In this document: positions 37,633 to 45,234 of the stretch, one piece after another | How the letters are laid out: the number at the start of each line of letters is the position of its first letter | Position numbering within the stretch: the stretch's first letter is position 1 | From: Pyrinomonadaceae bacterium | Lineage (GTDB): Bacteria; Acidobacteriota; Blastocatellia; Pyrinomonadales; Pyrinomonadaceae | Length of the DNA: 64,000 nucleotides | NCBI GenBank assembly: GCA_030841105.1 | Contig: JAVEDE010000061.1 | Location: 1-64,000 of the forward strand | Direction of reading: 5' to 3' | Program-made: the position numbers and the translations under genes | The notes under the pieces: generated by a model | What the model saw: only the letters and a program-made list of their open reading frames with translations | The model's database searches: none | Told to the model about the DNA's origin: nothing

Positions 37633-38778
37633 TTGAAAGTAATGTTTGATCGCATCAGGTTTGTGCGCGGGTTGAGTTTGATGCTCGCGGTCGGCTTAAG
37701 CGTCGGCGGCGCGCTTGTCGGCGCGCGGGCGCAGCGGGAGGAGGGCGCGCAGCAGCAACAACCGCAGCAGCAGCCGACGCCGCGACCGACGCCCGCGCGC
37801 GTTGACGACACCACGACGCTCGACGACGACGAGATCGAGCGCGTTGACACCAGCCTGACGAACGTCATCTTTACGGCCGTGGACAAGAACAAGCGGTTCG
37901 TCATGAACCTCAAGCAGGAGGACATCCGCGTCCTCGAAGACGGCGTGCCGCAACAGATTTTCACCTTCCAGCAACAGATCGATCTGCCGCTCACGCTCGC
38001 CCTCGTCATTGACACGAGCATCTCGCAGGAGCGCACGCTGCCCGAAGAGAAGGCCGCTGCGCGCGCCTTCGTGGACGCCGTGATGCGTCCATCCAAGGAC
38101 GAAGTGGCCGTGCTCTCCTTCACCGGCGATTCGACGCTCGAACAGGGCTTGACGGGCAGCCCCGTCCGCGTGCGCAGCGCGATCGAGCGCGTCGAGTTCG
38201 TGCCGCCTTCAGGTTATGTCGGCCGCGGCGTCGTCGTCGGCGGCACGCCCCCCATCTCCGGCGACAACCAGTCAACGGCCGGTTCGACCGCCATCTGGGA
38301 TGCCGTCTATGCCACCTGCCACGAGGTGATGACCGAGTCGTCTGACAAGACGCGCCGCGCCGTCGTCCTGCTCACGGACGGCGACGACACGAGCAGCACT
38401 CTGAAACTCGATGAGGCCGTGCAGGAAGCGCTCAAGACCGACACGCTCGTCTTCGCCATCGGCATCGGCGACAGCTTCGGCTTCAGCGGCGTGGACGAAG
38501 GCTCGCTGCGCAAGATCACGGAGCGCACGGGCGGCCGCGCCTACTTCCCGCGCAGCGAGGAAGACCTCCGCAACGCCTTCGCGCAAATCCAGCGCGAACT
38601 GCGCGAGCAGTTTCTCGTCGCCTACGCGCCCACGAACAAGCGGCGCGACGGCTCTTATCGCAAACTCCAGATCGAGGTCATCAACCCCGACCTGCGCAAG
38701 CAGAACGTCAAACTCAACTACCGTCAGGGCTACTTCGCCAAGAGCGACACCGCGCCCGCGCCGCGCCGTCGAAGGTAG
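37633..38778 (+). CDS. VWFA-related acidobacterial domain protein (tandem copy 2)
   Basis: 381 aa. It is organised like the preceding gene: signal peptide (about 1-32), Gln/Pro linker, beta module (VIFTAVDKNKRFVMNLKQED), VWA domain with MIDAS LALVIDTSISQER and VVLLTDGDDTSS, and C-terminal EQFLVAYAPTNKRRDGSYRK. The pair evidently arose by duplication. A TTG behind GAAGG is the likely start; an ATG 9 bp later is possible. A terminator follows. Confidence 0.9.
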   Translation: MKVMFDRIRFVRGLSLMLAVGLSVGGALVGARAQREEGAQQQQPQQQPTPRPTPARVDDTTTLDDDEIERVDTSLTNVIFTAVDKNKRFVMNLKQEDIRVLEDGVPQQIFTFQQQIDLPLTLALVIDTSISQERTLPEEKAAARAFVDAVMRPSKDEVAVLSFTGDSTLEQGLTGSPVRVRSAIERVEFVPPSGYVGRGVVVGGTPPISGDNQSTAGSTAIWDAVYATCHEVMTESSDKTRRAVVLLTDGDDTSSTLKLDEAVQEALKTDTLVFAIGIGDSFGFSGVDEGSLRKITERTGGRAYFPRSEEDLRNAFAQIQRELREQFLVAYAPTNKRRDGSYRKLQIEVINPDLRKQNVKLNYRQGYFAKSDTAPAPRRRR

Positions 38779-38815
38779 CAGGGCGACGGGCGAAAGTTCG
38801 GCAGCCGAAAGTTAT

Positions 38816-38860
38816 AAAGGGAAGACCGGGGGCGATATCTCCCGGCCTTCCCTTTCACTT
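38816..38860 (+). terminator. Rho-independent terminator of the VWFA pair
   Basis: AAAGGGAAG-CCGGG and CCCGG-CTTCCCTTT form a long interrupted stem followed by a T-containing tract (CACTTTTG). Confidence 0.75.
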
Positions 38861-38954
38861 TTGCTCTCCGGGGGTTTGCGATTAACTGCGACTCAAGTTA
38901 ACTCTCTCTACTCGAAGCTCCGGTTAACTCGCTGCGCCCTAGCGCCCGTCTGCT

Positions 38955-39764
38955 TTATCTTTCGCCGCGCGCTTCCTCCACGGTCGTTTGCAGCGCGACG
39001 GTCAGTTTGCGCACGTCAACTTGATCCCACGGTTCTAGCAGGCGCAGCGTCTCGTCGAGAATGCGCCGCTGGTGTTCGGGGAAGTTCGGCTGTCCGGCGA
39101 CCATGCCGAACTCGCCCGTGTAGTAGACGGCGCGGGGCGGGCGCACGCGCTCGATGGCCTCTTTGTCCACGGCGAGCACGATGGTCGTCACGCCCGCCGC
39201 TTCGAGGGCGCGCGCGGCGAGTCCCATTGATTGATGACAGACGCGCGAGGCCGGGATGAGCAGCGCGGCCTGCGCCGAGTAACGCTTGACGCGCTCGACG
39301 AGTTGCGGCAGCGCGTTGTCGGCGAAGCGCGCCGCGCTGGGGATGAAGCCGCAGAAACTCCAGAAGACCGGGTTGAGTTGGCCGATGATGCCGTTGCCCT
39401 CGAACTCGAAGAGACGCGCGAGCGGCACTTGCGAGTTCATGTCCTGTTGGACGGCCGCCGGGTCGTAGCCGCGCGCCGCCCAGCGCAAATCTTCGGCCTC
39501 GATGAGCGTCGGGATTTCGCGGAACGACGAGTCGCCGCCGGGGATGCTCGTGTCGAAGGGTTCGGAGCCGTCAATGTACGCGCCCGCCGAAGTGATGAGC
39601 GCGAGGTTGAGCATGGGCAGCGCGCGCCGCGCCGGTTTGAAGGGCGCGCGCTCGTTCTCGACCCACGGGTAATGCCCGCCGAGGTCGTCGCCGCGCATCT
39701 CGTTGATCCGCTTCCAACGCTGGTAGCTTTCGCGCCACTCGTCAATTCGCTCAATCGTTTCCAC
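38955..39764 (-). CDS. GrdB/PrdB-like glycine/betaine/D-proline reductase family protein
   Basis: 269 aa, soluble. It resembles the B-component family of glycine, sarcosine, betaine or D-proline reductases (LALITSAGAYIDGSEPFDT, GDSSFREIP, FEFEGNGIIGQLNP, PVFWSFCGF, ASRVCHQSMGLAARALEAAG). Clostridial members carry selenocysteine. No in-frame TGA is present here and the candidate position has ordinary residues, with Cys only in RVCHQ and SFCGF. Neighbours do not include other reductase subunits, so Stickland-type activity is doubtful. Confidence 0.65.
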   Translation of the reverse strand: METIERIDEWRESYQRWKRINEMRGDDLGGHYPWVENERAPFKPARRALPMLNLALITSAGAYIDGSEPFDTSIPGGDSSFREIPTLIEAEDLRWAARGYDPAAVQQDMNSQVPLARLFEFEGNGIIGQLNPVFWSFCGFIPSAARFADNALPQLVERVKRYSAQAALLIPASRVCHQSMGLAARALEAAGVTTIVLAVDKEAIERVRPPRAVYYTGEFGMVAGQPNFPEHQRRILDETLRLLEPWDQVDVRKLTVALQTTVEEARGER

Positions 39765-39785
39765 CGGGAATCTCCTTCGGAGTAA

Positions 39786-39892
39786 GTTTCAGGTTTCAGG
39801 TCTGAACAGATTTCAAGTTTCAGGTTTCAAGTTTCAAGTCTGAATATTCATCGGTTCTCAACTTGAAACCTGCAACCTGAAACTTGAAACTA
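39786..39892. repeat. Heptamer inverted-repeat element, TTTCAAG/TTTCAGG family
   Basis: Left arm TTTCAGG TTTCAGG TCTGAAC and TTTCAAG TTTCAGG TTTCAAG TTTCAAG TCTGAAT; right arm CTTGAAA CCTGCAA CCTGAAA CTTGAAA. The TAG stop of the DUF4149 gene lies at its right edge. Confidence 0.88.
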
Positions 39893-40516
39893 ACCTCGGT
39901 TGCGCCGCGCGATCAGGACGAAGGCGACGACGGCGGCGAGCATGGCCGTCGTCATCGCGGCGACCGAATAACCGTGCAGGCTGTTGAAGGCGAGCCGGAG
40001 CGGATCACTCCCGGCCACCTCGTCAATCGGCCGCCCCATCGCGACGCGGAGCGCGGCCATACGCGCGCCGACGATCCACTGCCCCGCGCCCGTCGCCAAC
40101 GCGAGCAGCGCGAGCGCAGACACTTCCAGTATCCATGCGCGCCCCGTCTTCGTCGTCGCAACTCTCCGGCGGGCGAACGCCGTCGTCAAGAGGAACAGCG
40201 CGACGAGGAAGCCGCCGACGTTCACGACGCCGATGATGCGCGTGACGAGTGCGCCCGCCAACTCGCGCGCGGGGAGCACGGCGAACGCGCCCGGCGCGAC
40301 CGCGAAACTGAACAGGACGGCCGCTCCGAGCCACATGCCGAGGACGAGCAGACGCGCATCGCCGAGCGCGCTGCCCGCGCCGGTCGCAACGGCCGCGTGC
40401 GTCGCAACTGTCGCGTGTGCGGTCGCGTCGCGCGCGCCCTCTTCGCGCGGGATGTTATCTGCGCGCGAGATGTTTTCGGCGGTCGTGACGTTATGTTGGT
40501 TCAGCTTCGCATCCAT
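39890..40516 (-). CDS. DUF4149-like membrane protein
   Basis: 208 aa. Four transmembrane helices are visible after a hydrophilic N-terminus (about 45-68, 82-108, 125-145 and 185-205). Motifs RLLVLGMWLGAAVLFSFAVAP and ALVTRIIGVVNVGGF match DUF4149, a family of unknown role with a haem-copper-like topology. Its ATG shares one base with the upstream DUF309 stop (TGATG), so the two are coupled. The stop is at the edge of a heptamer repeat. Confidence 0.8.
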   Translation of the reverse strand: MDAKLNQHNVTTAENISRADNIPREEGARDATAHATVATHAAVATGAGSALGDARLLVLGMWLGAAVLFSFAVAPGAFAVLPARELAGALVTRIIGVVNVGGFLVALFLLTTAFARRRVATTKTGRAWILEVSALALLALATGAGQWIVGARMAALRVAMGRPIDEVAGSDPLRLAFNSLHGYSVAAMTTAMLAAVVAFVLIARRNRG

Positions 40517-40971
40517 CAATCGTAGTCCATCACTTCCGGCAGCAAGCGGATCGTCGGCAACTGCATTTCGGGCATCGCCAACTCGCGCGGGTCGGGCACG
40601 CTATCGAGCCACGCGAGCGCGCGGTCGAGTTGCGCTTGGTAATCCACGAGGTCGAGCGACATGAAGCGGGGCGTCTCCAAGCGCGCAAATTTCTCTTTCG
40701 CCATCACGTACATCCGCCGCGCCGCCCCGCGCCGCCCGATCTCCAGATGGTGAAAGGCGACCGCCGACTGGATCATCGCCTGTAAAAAAAGTTTCTCGCG
40801 CGGCCCGGCCTCGTCCACCCAGCGCGCCTCCCAAGCGTCGTGCGCCGCGTGAAACTCGCCCGCGTTGTAAAGATCGATCCCCGCCAGATAATCGCCGGGG
40901 TACGCGGCGGCGTGCTCCGCCGTGTAAGCCGCCACCGACACCTCTTCCGCGCTGTCTTCCATTTCAGACAT
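40516..40971 (-). CDS. DUF309 family protein
   Basis: 151 aa. The central signature AGIDLYNAGEFHAAHDAWEARWVDEAGPREKLFLQ defines DUF309, an all-helical, metal-site-like family of unknown function. Start choice: the first ATG overlaps a TATAAT read on the same strand, so transcription may begin at the second ATG (40962, MEDSAEEV), which would make a leaderless mRNA. It is coupled to the following DUF4149 gene. Confidence 0.85.
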   Translation of the reverse strand: MSEMEDSAEEVSVAAYTAEHAAAYPGDYLAGIDLYNAGEFHAAHDAWEARWVDEAGPREKLFLQAMIQSAVAFHHLEIGRRGAARRMYVMAKEKFARLETPRFMSLDLVDYQAQLDRALAWLDSVPDPRELAMPEMQLPTIRLLPEVMDYD

Positions 40972-40992
40972 TATACGGAGCGAACGCGAAAA

Positions 40993-41098
40993 CGTCAGTT
41001 GTCCGTTGCTCTTTGTTCGTCGTCAGTTGTTCGACTTAATCTTTAGCAGCTTACCCGATCATCACATGCAACGGACTACTGACTACTGACGACTGACC
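40993..41098. repeat. Interspersed heptamer element, CAGTAGT/CCGTTGT family, copy 2 (inverted)
   Basis: GTCAGTT GTCCGTT ... GTTCGTC GTCAGTT on the left; core TTCGACTTAATCTTTAGC (complement of the core in copies 1 and 3); right arm AACGGAC TACTGAC TACTGAC GACTGAC. Confidence 0.88.
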
Positions 41099-41103
41099 GC
41101 CGT

Positions 41104-41583
41104 TCACTCCGCCTCCCAGTCGCGCTTCAACAAAAGGTCCTCGATGCGGTAAGAGTGGAGCATGTCGTGGAGCGCGAGGTGGCGGAACATGATGAAGACG
41201 GAATAATGCGCGTACTCCGCGTGTTGGGCGGTGCGCCCCCAGTCCTCTGCGGATAAATCCCGCAACTCCTCGACGAGTTCCGCGCGCCCGCGCGTGAAGC
41301 GTTCGAGCGCGTCGTTCAAATCCAACTTGAGCAGCGCGCCGTCTTCGTCGTCCGCGCCCGGACTGTAGGGCGTGATGCGCGGCTCAGGGTCTTTGAGCAT
41401 CGCCTCCAAACGCGCGAGAAACATCGGCTGCACTTCGGCCAGATGGCACGCGTGCTCGTGCGCCGACCACTTCCCCGCACTCGGCCTGCGCTTCAACACC
41501 TCCGGCGGCACTTCACGCACCAGCGGCACGATCACCGACGGCGCATTATCCAACATCGTGATGATTGATTCAGGATTATTCAT
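41104..41583 (-). CDS. DinB family protein (putative metalloenzyme)
   Basis: 159 aa four-helix bundle of the DinB/YfiT type. Metal-binding histidines are likely in KWSAHEHACHLAEVQ (HEHACH) and FIMFRHLALHDMLH. Many homologues are bacillithiol- or mycothiol-dependent transferases; here the thiol and substrate are unknown. A GGGGGCGAG site precedes the ATG. A rhodanese gene lies upstream on the same strand. Confidence 0.9.
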   Translation of the reverse strand: MNNPESIITMLDNAPSVIVPLVREVPPEVLKRRPSAGKWSAHEHACHLAEVQPMFLARLEAMLKDPEPRITPYSPGADDEDGALLKLDLNDALERFTRGRAELVEELRDLSAEDWGRTAQHAEYAHYSVFIMFRHLALHDMLHSYRIEDLLLKRDWEAE

Positions 41584-41665
41584 CTCGCCCCCAACAAGTG
41601 AACGGTGAGCAGTGAACAGTGCGCCGCAGGATTTGTTAACTGCTCACCGCTCACCGCTCACTCCT

Positions 41666-41989
41666 TCAATATCGCGGCACGTTCCGGTCAACTTCCCACG
41701 ACCAACGCTCGATGCCGCCCGCTAAGTTGACCATCTTCGCAAAACCCTGCCCTGCCAGATAGGCGCAGACCTGCGCGCTGCGGATGCCGTGGTGACACAT
41801 CACCACGATCTCCTCCTCCGCGTCGAGCGCGCCCGCCCACTCCGCGAAACGGCTGAGTGGCAGCAGCTCCGCGCCCTCGACGCGCGCCAACTCAAACTCC
41901 TCCGGCTCGCGCACGTCAATCAGGCGCACGCGCTCGCCACGCGCCGTGCGCGCCGCAAACTCCTCCGGCGTGATCGTCTGGTAATTCAT
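41666..41989 (-). CDS. Single-domain rhodanese
   Basis: 107 aa. The rhodanese fold carries the active-site loop CHHGIRS (Cys65) and N-terminal LIDVREPEEF. These proteins transfer sulfane sulfur to cyanide or, in cells, to thiols and acceptor proteins. The single-domain form resembles GlpE/PspE. It lies among thiol and redox genes (TrxB-like reductase, glutaredoxin, 2Fe-2S protein). No export signal is visible. Confidence 0.93.
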   Translation of the reverse strand: MNYQTITPEEFAARTARGERVRLIDVREPEEFELARVEGAELLPLSRFAEWAGALDAEEEIVVMCHHGIRSAQVCAYLAGQGFAKMVNLAGGIERWSWEVDRNVPRY

Positions 41990-41994
41990 AAATG

Positions 41995-42110
41995 AAGTCA
42001 GTAGTCAGTCGTCAGTTGTCCGTTGCAGGTGATTATGACACGAGTCGCTAAAGATTGAATTGAACACGGACTACTACGGACAAAGAACAACTGACTACTG
42101 CCGCTTGTGA
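41995..42110. repeat. Interspersed heptamer element, CAGTAGT/CCGTTGT family, copy 3
   Basis: GTAGTCA GTCGTCA GTTGTCC GTTGCAG, core CGCTAAAGATTGAATTGAAC, then ACGGACTACT ACGGAC ... CAACTGACTACTG. The TAG stop of the TrxB-like gene lies in its right arm. Confidence 0.88.
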
Positions 42111-43015
42111 CTCAGCCGCGCGGCCAACACTTTCGCGGCGGTCGCGCCCGCGCCCGTCGCGCTGCTGATGGTGGGGCTGTGCGGGTTGGAGATGTCGCCG
42201 ACGGCGAAGACGTTCTCGACGCTCGTCTCCTGCTCGCTCGACACCGAGACGTAGCCGCGCTCGTCCTGTCGCAGTTGACCGCAAAACAGTTCGTCGTTCG
42301 GTTGGACGCCGACGCGCACCAGCACGCCGCCCACCGCCATCTGAAACGGCTTGATCGCGCTGCGCCGCAAAATCTCTATCGCCTCGACGCGCTCATCCCC
42401 GATGATGCGCTGCGCTTCCGACTCGGTGAAGATTGTGACGCAATGCTCCGCGCGCAGGCGTTCGACAAACTCTGCGCGCGCCGAGAGGCGTTTGCCGCGA
42501 TGGACGAGCGTGACCGTGGGGCACACTTCCGCGAGCAGCAAAGCGTTCTCTGCGGCCGCGTCGCCGCCGCCGATGACGCACACGTCACGCCCCGCCAGCA
42601 ACTCGCGGTCGCGCATCACGGAATCAACCACGCCGCGCCCCGCCAGTTCGGCCTCGCCCGGAATCCCCAACCTCCTGCGCCTGACGCCCGTTGCCAGCAC
42701 GAGGCCGATTGACTGCAACGCCTCGCCGCTCTTGAGCGAGACGCGCTTCGCCTTCAAGTCAACGCTCTCGATCTCGGTCTCTGTCCACAGGTCAAACTCG
42801 CATTCGGCGATCTGCGCGGCGAAGATGTCGCGCAACGCGCGCCCGTTCTCCGCGCGCAGGCCGAGGTAGTTGTTGACGGGGTTGTAGACGTTCAGCAGTT
42901 GCCCGCCCACCTCCGCGCCCGCTTCGAGCACGAGCGCGTCCAGCCCCAAATCCTCGCACCAGAGCGCGGCCGACAACCCGGCCGCGCCCGCCCCGATGAT
43001 GATCGCGTCGTACAT
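42095..43015 (-). CDS. Thioredoxin reductase-like flavoprotein lacking the CxxC motif
   Basis: 306 aa. Two dinucleotide-binding motifs are clear: FAD at the N-terminus (IIGAGAAGLSAAL) and NAD(P) in the middle (VCVIGGGDAAAENALLLAE), with ENVFAVGDISN near the C-terminus. Where TrxB has its redox-active CATC just before the second motif, this protein reads RGVVDSVMRDREL, so it cannot reduce thioredoxin in the usual way. It may be a ferredoxin/flavodoxin-NADP reductase or other TrxR-like oxidoreductase. The DUF6687-like gene lies 2 bp upstream, suggesting one transcript. Confidence 0.88.
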   Translation of the reverse strand: MYDAIIIGAGAAGLSAALWCEDLGLDALVLEAGAEVGGQLLNVYNPVNNYLGLRAENGRALRDIFAAQIAECEFDLWTETEIESVDLKAKRVSLKSGEALQSIGLVLATGVRRRRLGIPGEAELAGRGVVDSVMRDRELLAGRDVCVIGGGDAAAENALLLAEVCPTVTLVHRGKRLSARAEFVERLRAEHCVTIFTESEAQRIIGDERVEAIEILRRSAIKPFQMAVGGVLVRVGVQPNDELFCGQLRQDERGYVSVSSEQETSVENVFAVGDISNPHSPTISSATGAGATAAKVLAARLSHKRQ

Positions 43016-43017
43016 AA

Positions 43018-44043
43018 CTAACTGACGGCGGCTGACGATCCCGCACGCGTGCCGAGCGCGGCGCGCAGGTGTGCGGCGACGACGTCGGGCGCGAGACTTG
43101 AGGCGCGGAGCAACCCGGCGGCGTCAACGAAGTTGAAGGCCGAACTCAACCCCTCCGTGTCGAGTTGCCAATGCCCCTCGCGGTTCTGTTCGAGTTCGTC
43201 GAGTTGCCGGATGACGGGCGCGAAGTCCGTGCGCGTAACGGGCGGGCGCACCACGGTCTCCGCCCAAGAGTAGTAAGGGTAATCCACGCGGTAGCCCCAC
43301 CCTTCGGCGAGCGGGAGCGCGATGAGATAGACGCGCCCGCGTGCATGCTCGGTGATGGCTGTGTAGGGCGCGGCTTGCCGCGTCGGCGAGAAGCCGCGCG
43401 CGCCGTAGAGGTCGCGGCCGAGGGTGACGACGGACAACCCCGTCTCTGCGTCCTCTTCCACGCGCGACGCGCCGCGCGCGAAACTCTCCAGCGACAGTTC
43501 GATCCGCTCCCACTCGTCGCGCCACAGGTCTTCGTAATCATCCGTGCGCGTAACGACGCGCTTCACTTCCGGCAGCACGAGCGCGTAGGCGCGCGCCTCG
43601 TCCACGTCTGCGCCGCGTGCGAGGTGGCGCGCGAGCGGCGAAGCGACCCCGGCGTCCGGCACGAAGCCGTCGCCCCCTTGCAAGACGAGACTCGCGCGGA
43701 TGCCCTGCGCGCCGGTGTTGGCGGAGAAGTCGCCCGCTTCGGCGGCGGCGACGAGCGCGGCGCGCAGGTCGAGCGCACGCACGCCCGTGAGCATCGTCCA
43801 GACGGAGAGCACGCCGTCCGTGTCGAAGTGGTTGTTGGTGACGAGTTCGATTCCTTGCGTCAACTCTTCACGCGCGGGCGAGGCGACGACGTTCAAGGCG
43901 ATCTCGGTCGAACTGTCGGCCTTGACCGTCGCCGGAGTCTCGTTGCCCTGCCAGTGCGAGAAGTGGACGCTTCCGGGGACGAGACCGTCCACAGAGAGTT
44001 TCGGCACGTCTTCCAGACCCGCGTGATAATACTCGAAGCGCAT
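43018..44043 (-). CDS. DUF6687-like protein
   Basis: 341 aa, soluble. It contains VTNNHFDTDGVLSVWTML, characteristic of a conserved uncharacterised family I associate with DUF6687; the HxD pair in NHFDTDG resembles a DHH-type metal site. Other conserved-looking stretches are YPYYSWAETVVRP and STEGLSSAFNF-like C-terminal elements (here DTEGLSSAFNF). No signal or membrane segment. It ends 2 bp before the TrxB-like gene. The family name is from memory. Confidence 0.6.
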   Translation of the reverse strand: MRFEYYHAGLEDVPKLSVDGLVPGSVHFSHWQGNETPATVKADSSTEIALNVVASPAREELTQGIELVTNNHFDTDGVLSVWTMLTGVRALDLRAALVAAAEAGDFSANTGAQGIRASLVLQGGDGFVPDAGVASPLARHLARGADVDEARAYALVLPEVKRVVTRTDDYEDLWRDEWERIELSLESFARGASRVEEDAETGLSVVTLGRDLYGARGFSPTRQAAPYTAITEHARGRVYLIALPLAEGWGYRVDYPYYSWAETVVRPPVTRTDFAPVIRQLDELEQNREGHWQLDTEGLSSAFNFVDAAGLLRASSLAPDVVAAHLRAALGTRAGSSAAVS

Positions 44044-44129
44044 CTCTAGCGATCCTTTCCGTTGGCGCGAGGCGTTGAGTTGTCAGAACTTTTCAAGCGG
44101 AAGTGTAGCGCACGGCGGGCGGAAGAAAA

Positions 44130-44245
44130 AAGGGATGAAGGCGGAGAAGAAAGGGATGAGGGCGGAGGGATGAAAGGAATGCTTAACTCTCTTGAGCGAC
44201 TTCCTGTTCATCCCTCACCCTGCCGCCCTCATCCCTCTCCTTGTT
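44130..44245. repeat. Heptamer inverted-repeat element, GGATGAA family, copy 2
   Basis: Left arm GGGATGAAGGCGG...GGGATGAGGGCGGAGGGATGAAAGG; right arm TTCATCCCTCACCCTG...CCCTCATCCCTCTCC. The centre (GCTTAACTCTCTTGAGC) is a weak hairpin in the position of the terminator found in the 23.1-kb copy. Confidence 0.85.
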
Positions 44246-44542
44246 GATGCCTTCGAGTTTGACGTGTTCGCTGAGGCGGGTGATGACCATCGCCTCGCGC
44301 ACTTTGAAGCGGCAGGAGAGCGCGGTCTTGTCGTCGCGCCCGTGTTCGCCCTCTTCCGTGTACCAGAACTGGCAGTTGGTGCAGTCGCCGTTCCAGCAAA
44401 AGTCGCCGTAGGAGATGCTGCGCATCGAGAGGAACTGAAAGCAGCGCAGGAGGCGGTTGTTCTCCGGCACTTCCACGCGGCGGCCGAGGATTTCAATCGT
44501 CACCAGACGCTCGTATGGCTCGAACAGATCGTTGTCAATCAA
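44183..44542 (-). CDS. Plant-type [2Fe-2S] ferredoxin-like protein
   Basis: About 119 aa from a TTG start. Cysteines follow C-x4-C-x2-C (FCWNGDCTNCQFWY) with a further Cys in TALSCRFKV, the pattern of plant-type 2Fe-2S clusters. The start is uncertain: the frame is open to 44659, but that extension is translated heptamer repeat. The C-terminal tail (NKERDEGGRVRDEQEVAQES) is likewise encoded by the GGATGAA element, so the gene is bracketed by repeats. Likely an electron carrier; partner unknown, perhaps the nearby TrxB-like flavoprotein. Confidence 0.7.
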   Translation of the reverse strand: MIDNDLFEPYERLVTIEILGRRVEVPENNRLLRCFQFLSMRSISYGDFCWNGDCTNCQFWYTEEGEHGRDDKTALSCRFKVREAMVITRLSEHVKLEGINKERDEGGRVRDEQEVAQES

Positions 44543-44610
44543 GAGGATTTCGACCCTGCCCTTCCTACCGGCCTTCGGCAGAACGTTTGCGCGGGAGTAT
44601 AACTGGAAAG

Positions 44611-44775
44611 CAGTGACAAGTGGTAAGAACAGTGACGAGTGATGAGTGACGAGTGACAAGTTAAAACAGTAAATCGTGAATAGACGAAGACAGGTGTTCT
44701 CTATTCACGATTCACGATTCACGATATCTTGTCTTTGCTCTCGTCACTTGTCACTCGTCACTCGTCACTGTTCAT
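44611..44775. repeat. Nested heptamer element: GTGAATC hairpin inside GTGACAA arms
   Basis: Outer left arm GTGACGA GTGATGA GTGACGA GTGACAA; outer right arm CGTCACT TGTCACT CGTCACT CGTCACT. Between them is a complete GTGAATC-family hairpin (left 44669-44684, right 44698-44726). Both families also occur alone elsewhere in the window (20.5 and 37.6 kb). Confidence 0.9.
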
Positions 44776-44819
44776 CGTTCTTGCTAAACTACAAGGCGCG
44801 AAGGGAGGTCGAAGCAAAT

Positions 44820-45041
44820 ATGGGAATCGTGATTTATGTGAAGCCGGGCTGCCCTTATTGCCAGCAGGCGCGTGATCATTACAACTCGCGGGGGGTGGCG
44901 TTTACGGAGTACGACGCGCAGACGGATCGCGCGCGGCGCAAGGAGATGCTTGCCTTTTCCGACGGCGACCCGACCGTGCCGTGCATTGTCGAAGACGGAG
45001 AGTACATCGGTTCGGGCTGGGGCACGCCCCCGCGCGGTTGA
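44820..45041 (+). CDS. Glutaredoxin family protein
   Basis: 73 aa thioredoxin-fold protein. The dithiol active site CPYC (Cys11-Cys14) follows an N-terminal strand (IVIYVKPG), with the cis-Pro segment TVPCIVEDG and the C-terminal IGSGWGTPPRG. The length suits NrdH/Grx-type proteins reducing protein disulfides or glutathione mixed disulfides. The frame opens upstream but the start is the ATG after GGGAGG. It lies between two heptamer elements and divergent from the 2Fe-2S gene. Confidence 0.92.
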   Translation: MGIVIYVKPGCPYCQQARDHYNSRGVAFTEYDAQTDRARRKEMLAFSDGDPTVPCIVEDGEYIGSGWGTPPRG

Positions 45042-45087
45042 ACCGTGCACGACTAACGCTGGCCGTGCGCCAGCCAACGAAGAAAGA

Positions 45088-45185
45088 CGGGAAAGGGTGA
45101 AAGGGCAAAGGGCAAAGGGGAAGACAGGCAGCCCGTCGTAAATATATTTCTTCCCTTTCCCCTTCCCCTTGACCCTTTCCCCATT
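45088..45185. repeat. Heptamer inverted-repeat element, GGGTAAA/GGGGAAA family, copy 2
   Basis: Left arm GGGAAAGGGTGAAAGGGCAAAGGG...; right arm TTCCCTTTCCCCTTCCCCTTGACCC. It separates the glutaredoxin gene from the kinase gene. Confidence 0.85.
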
Positions 45186-45192
45186 TTTATCT

Positions 45193-45223
45193 TTGCCATC
45201 CCCCCCACCCTCGGAGTTAAAAT
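45193..45223 (+). promoter_or_regulatory. Possible promoter of the Ser/Thr kinase gene
   Basis: TTGCCA (45193-45198), a long 19-bp spacer and TAAAAT (45218-45223). The start codon is only about 12 bp beyond the -10 box and lacks a ribosome site, hinting at a nearly leaderless message. Confidence 0.35.
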
Positions 45224-45234
45224 AGTAACCATCA

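Noticed and set aside
44543..44659. N-terminal extension of the 2Fe-2S protein
   Set aside because: Most of it is translated heptamer repeat (SLVTHHSSLF) and also covers a TATACT promoter-like box, so it is unlikely to be coding.
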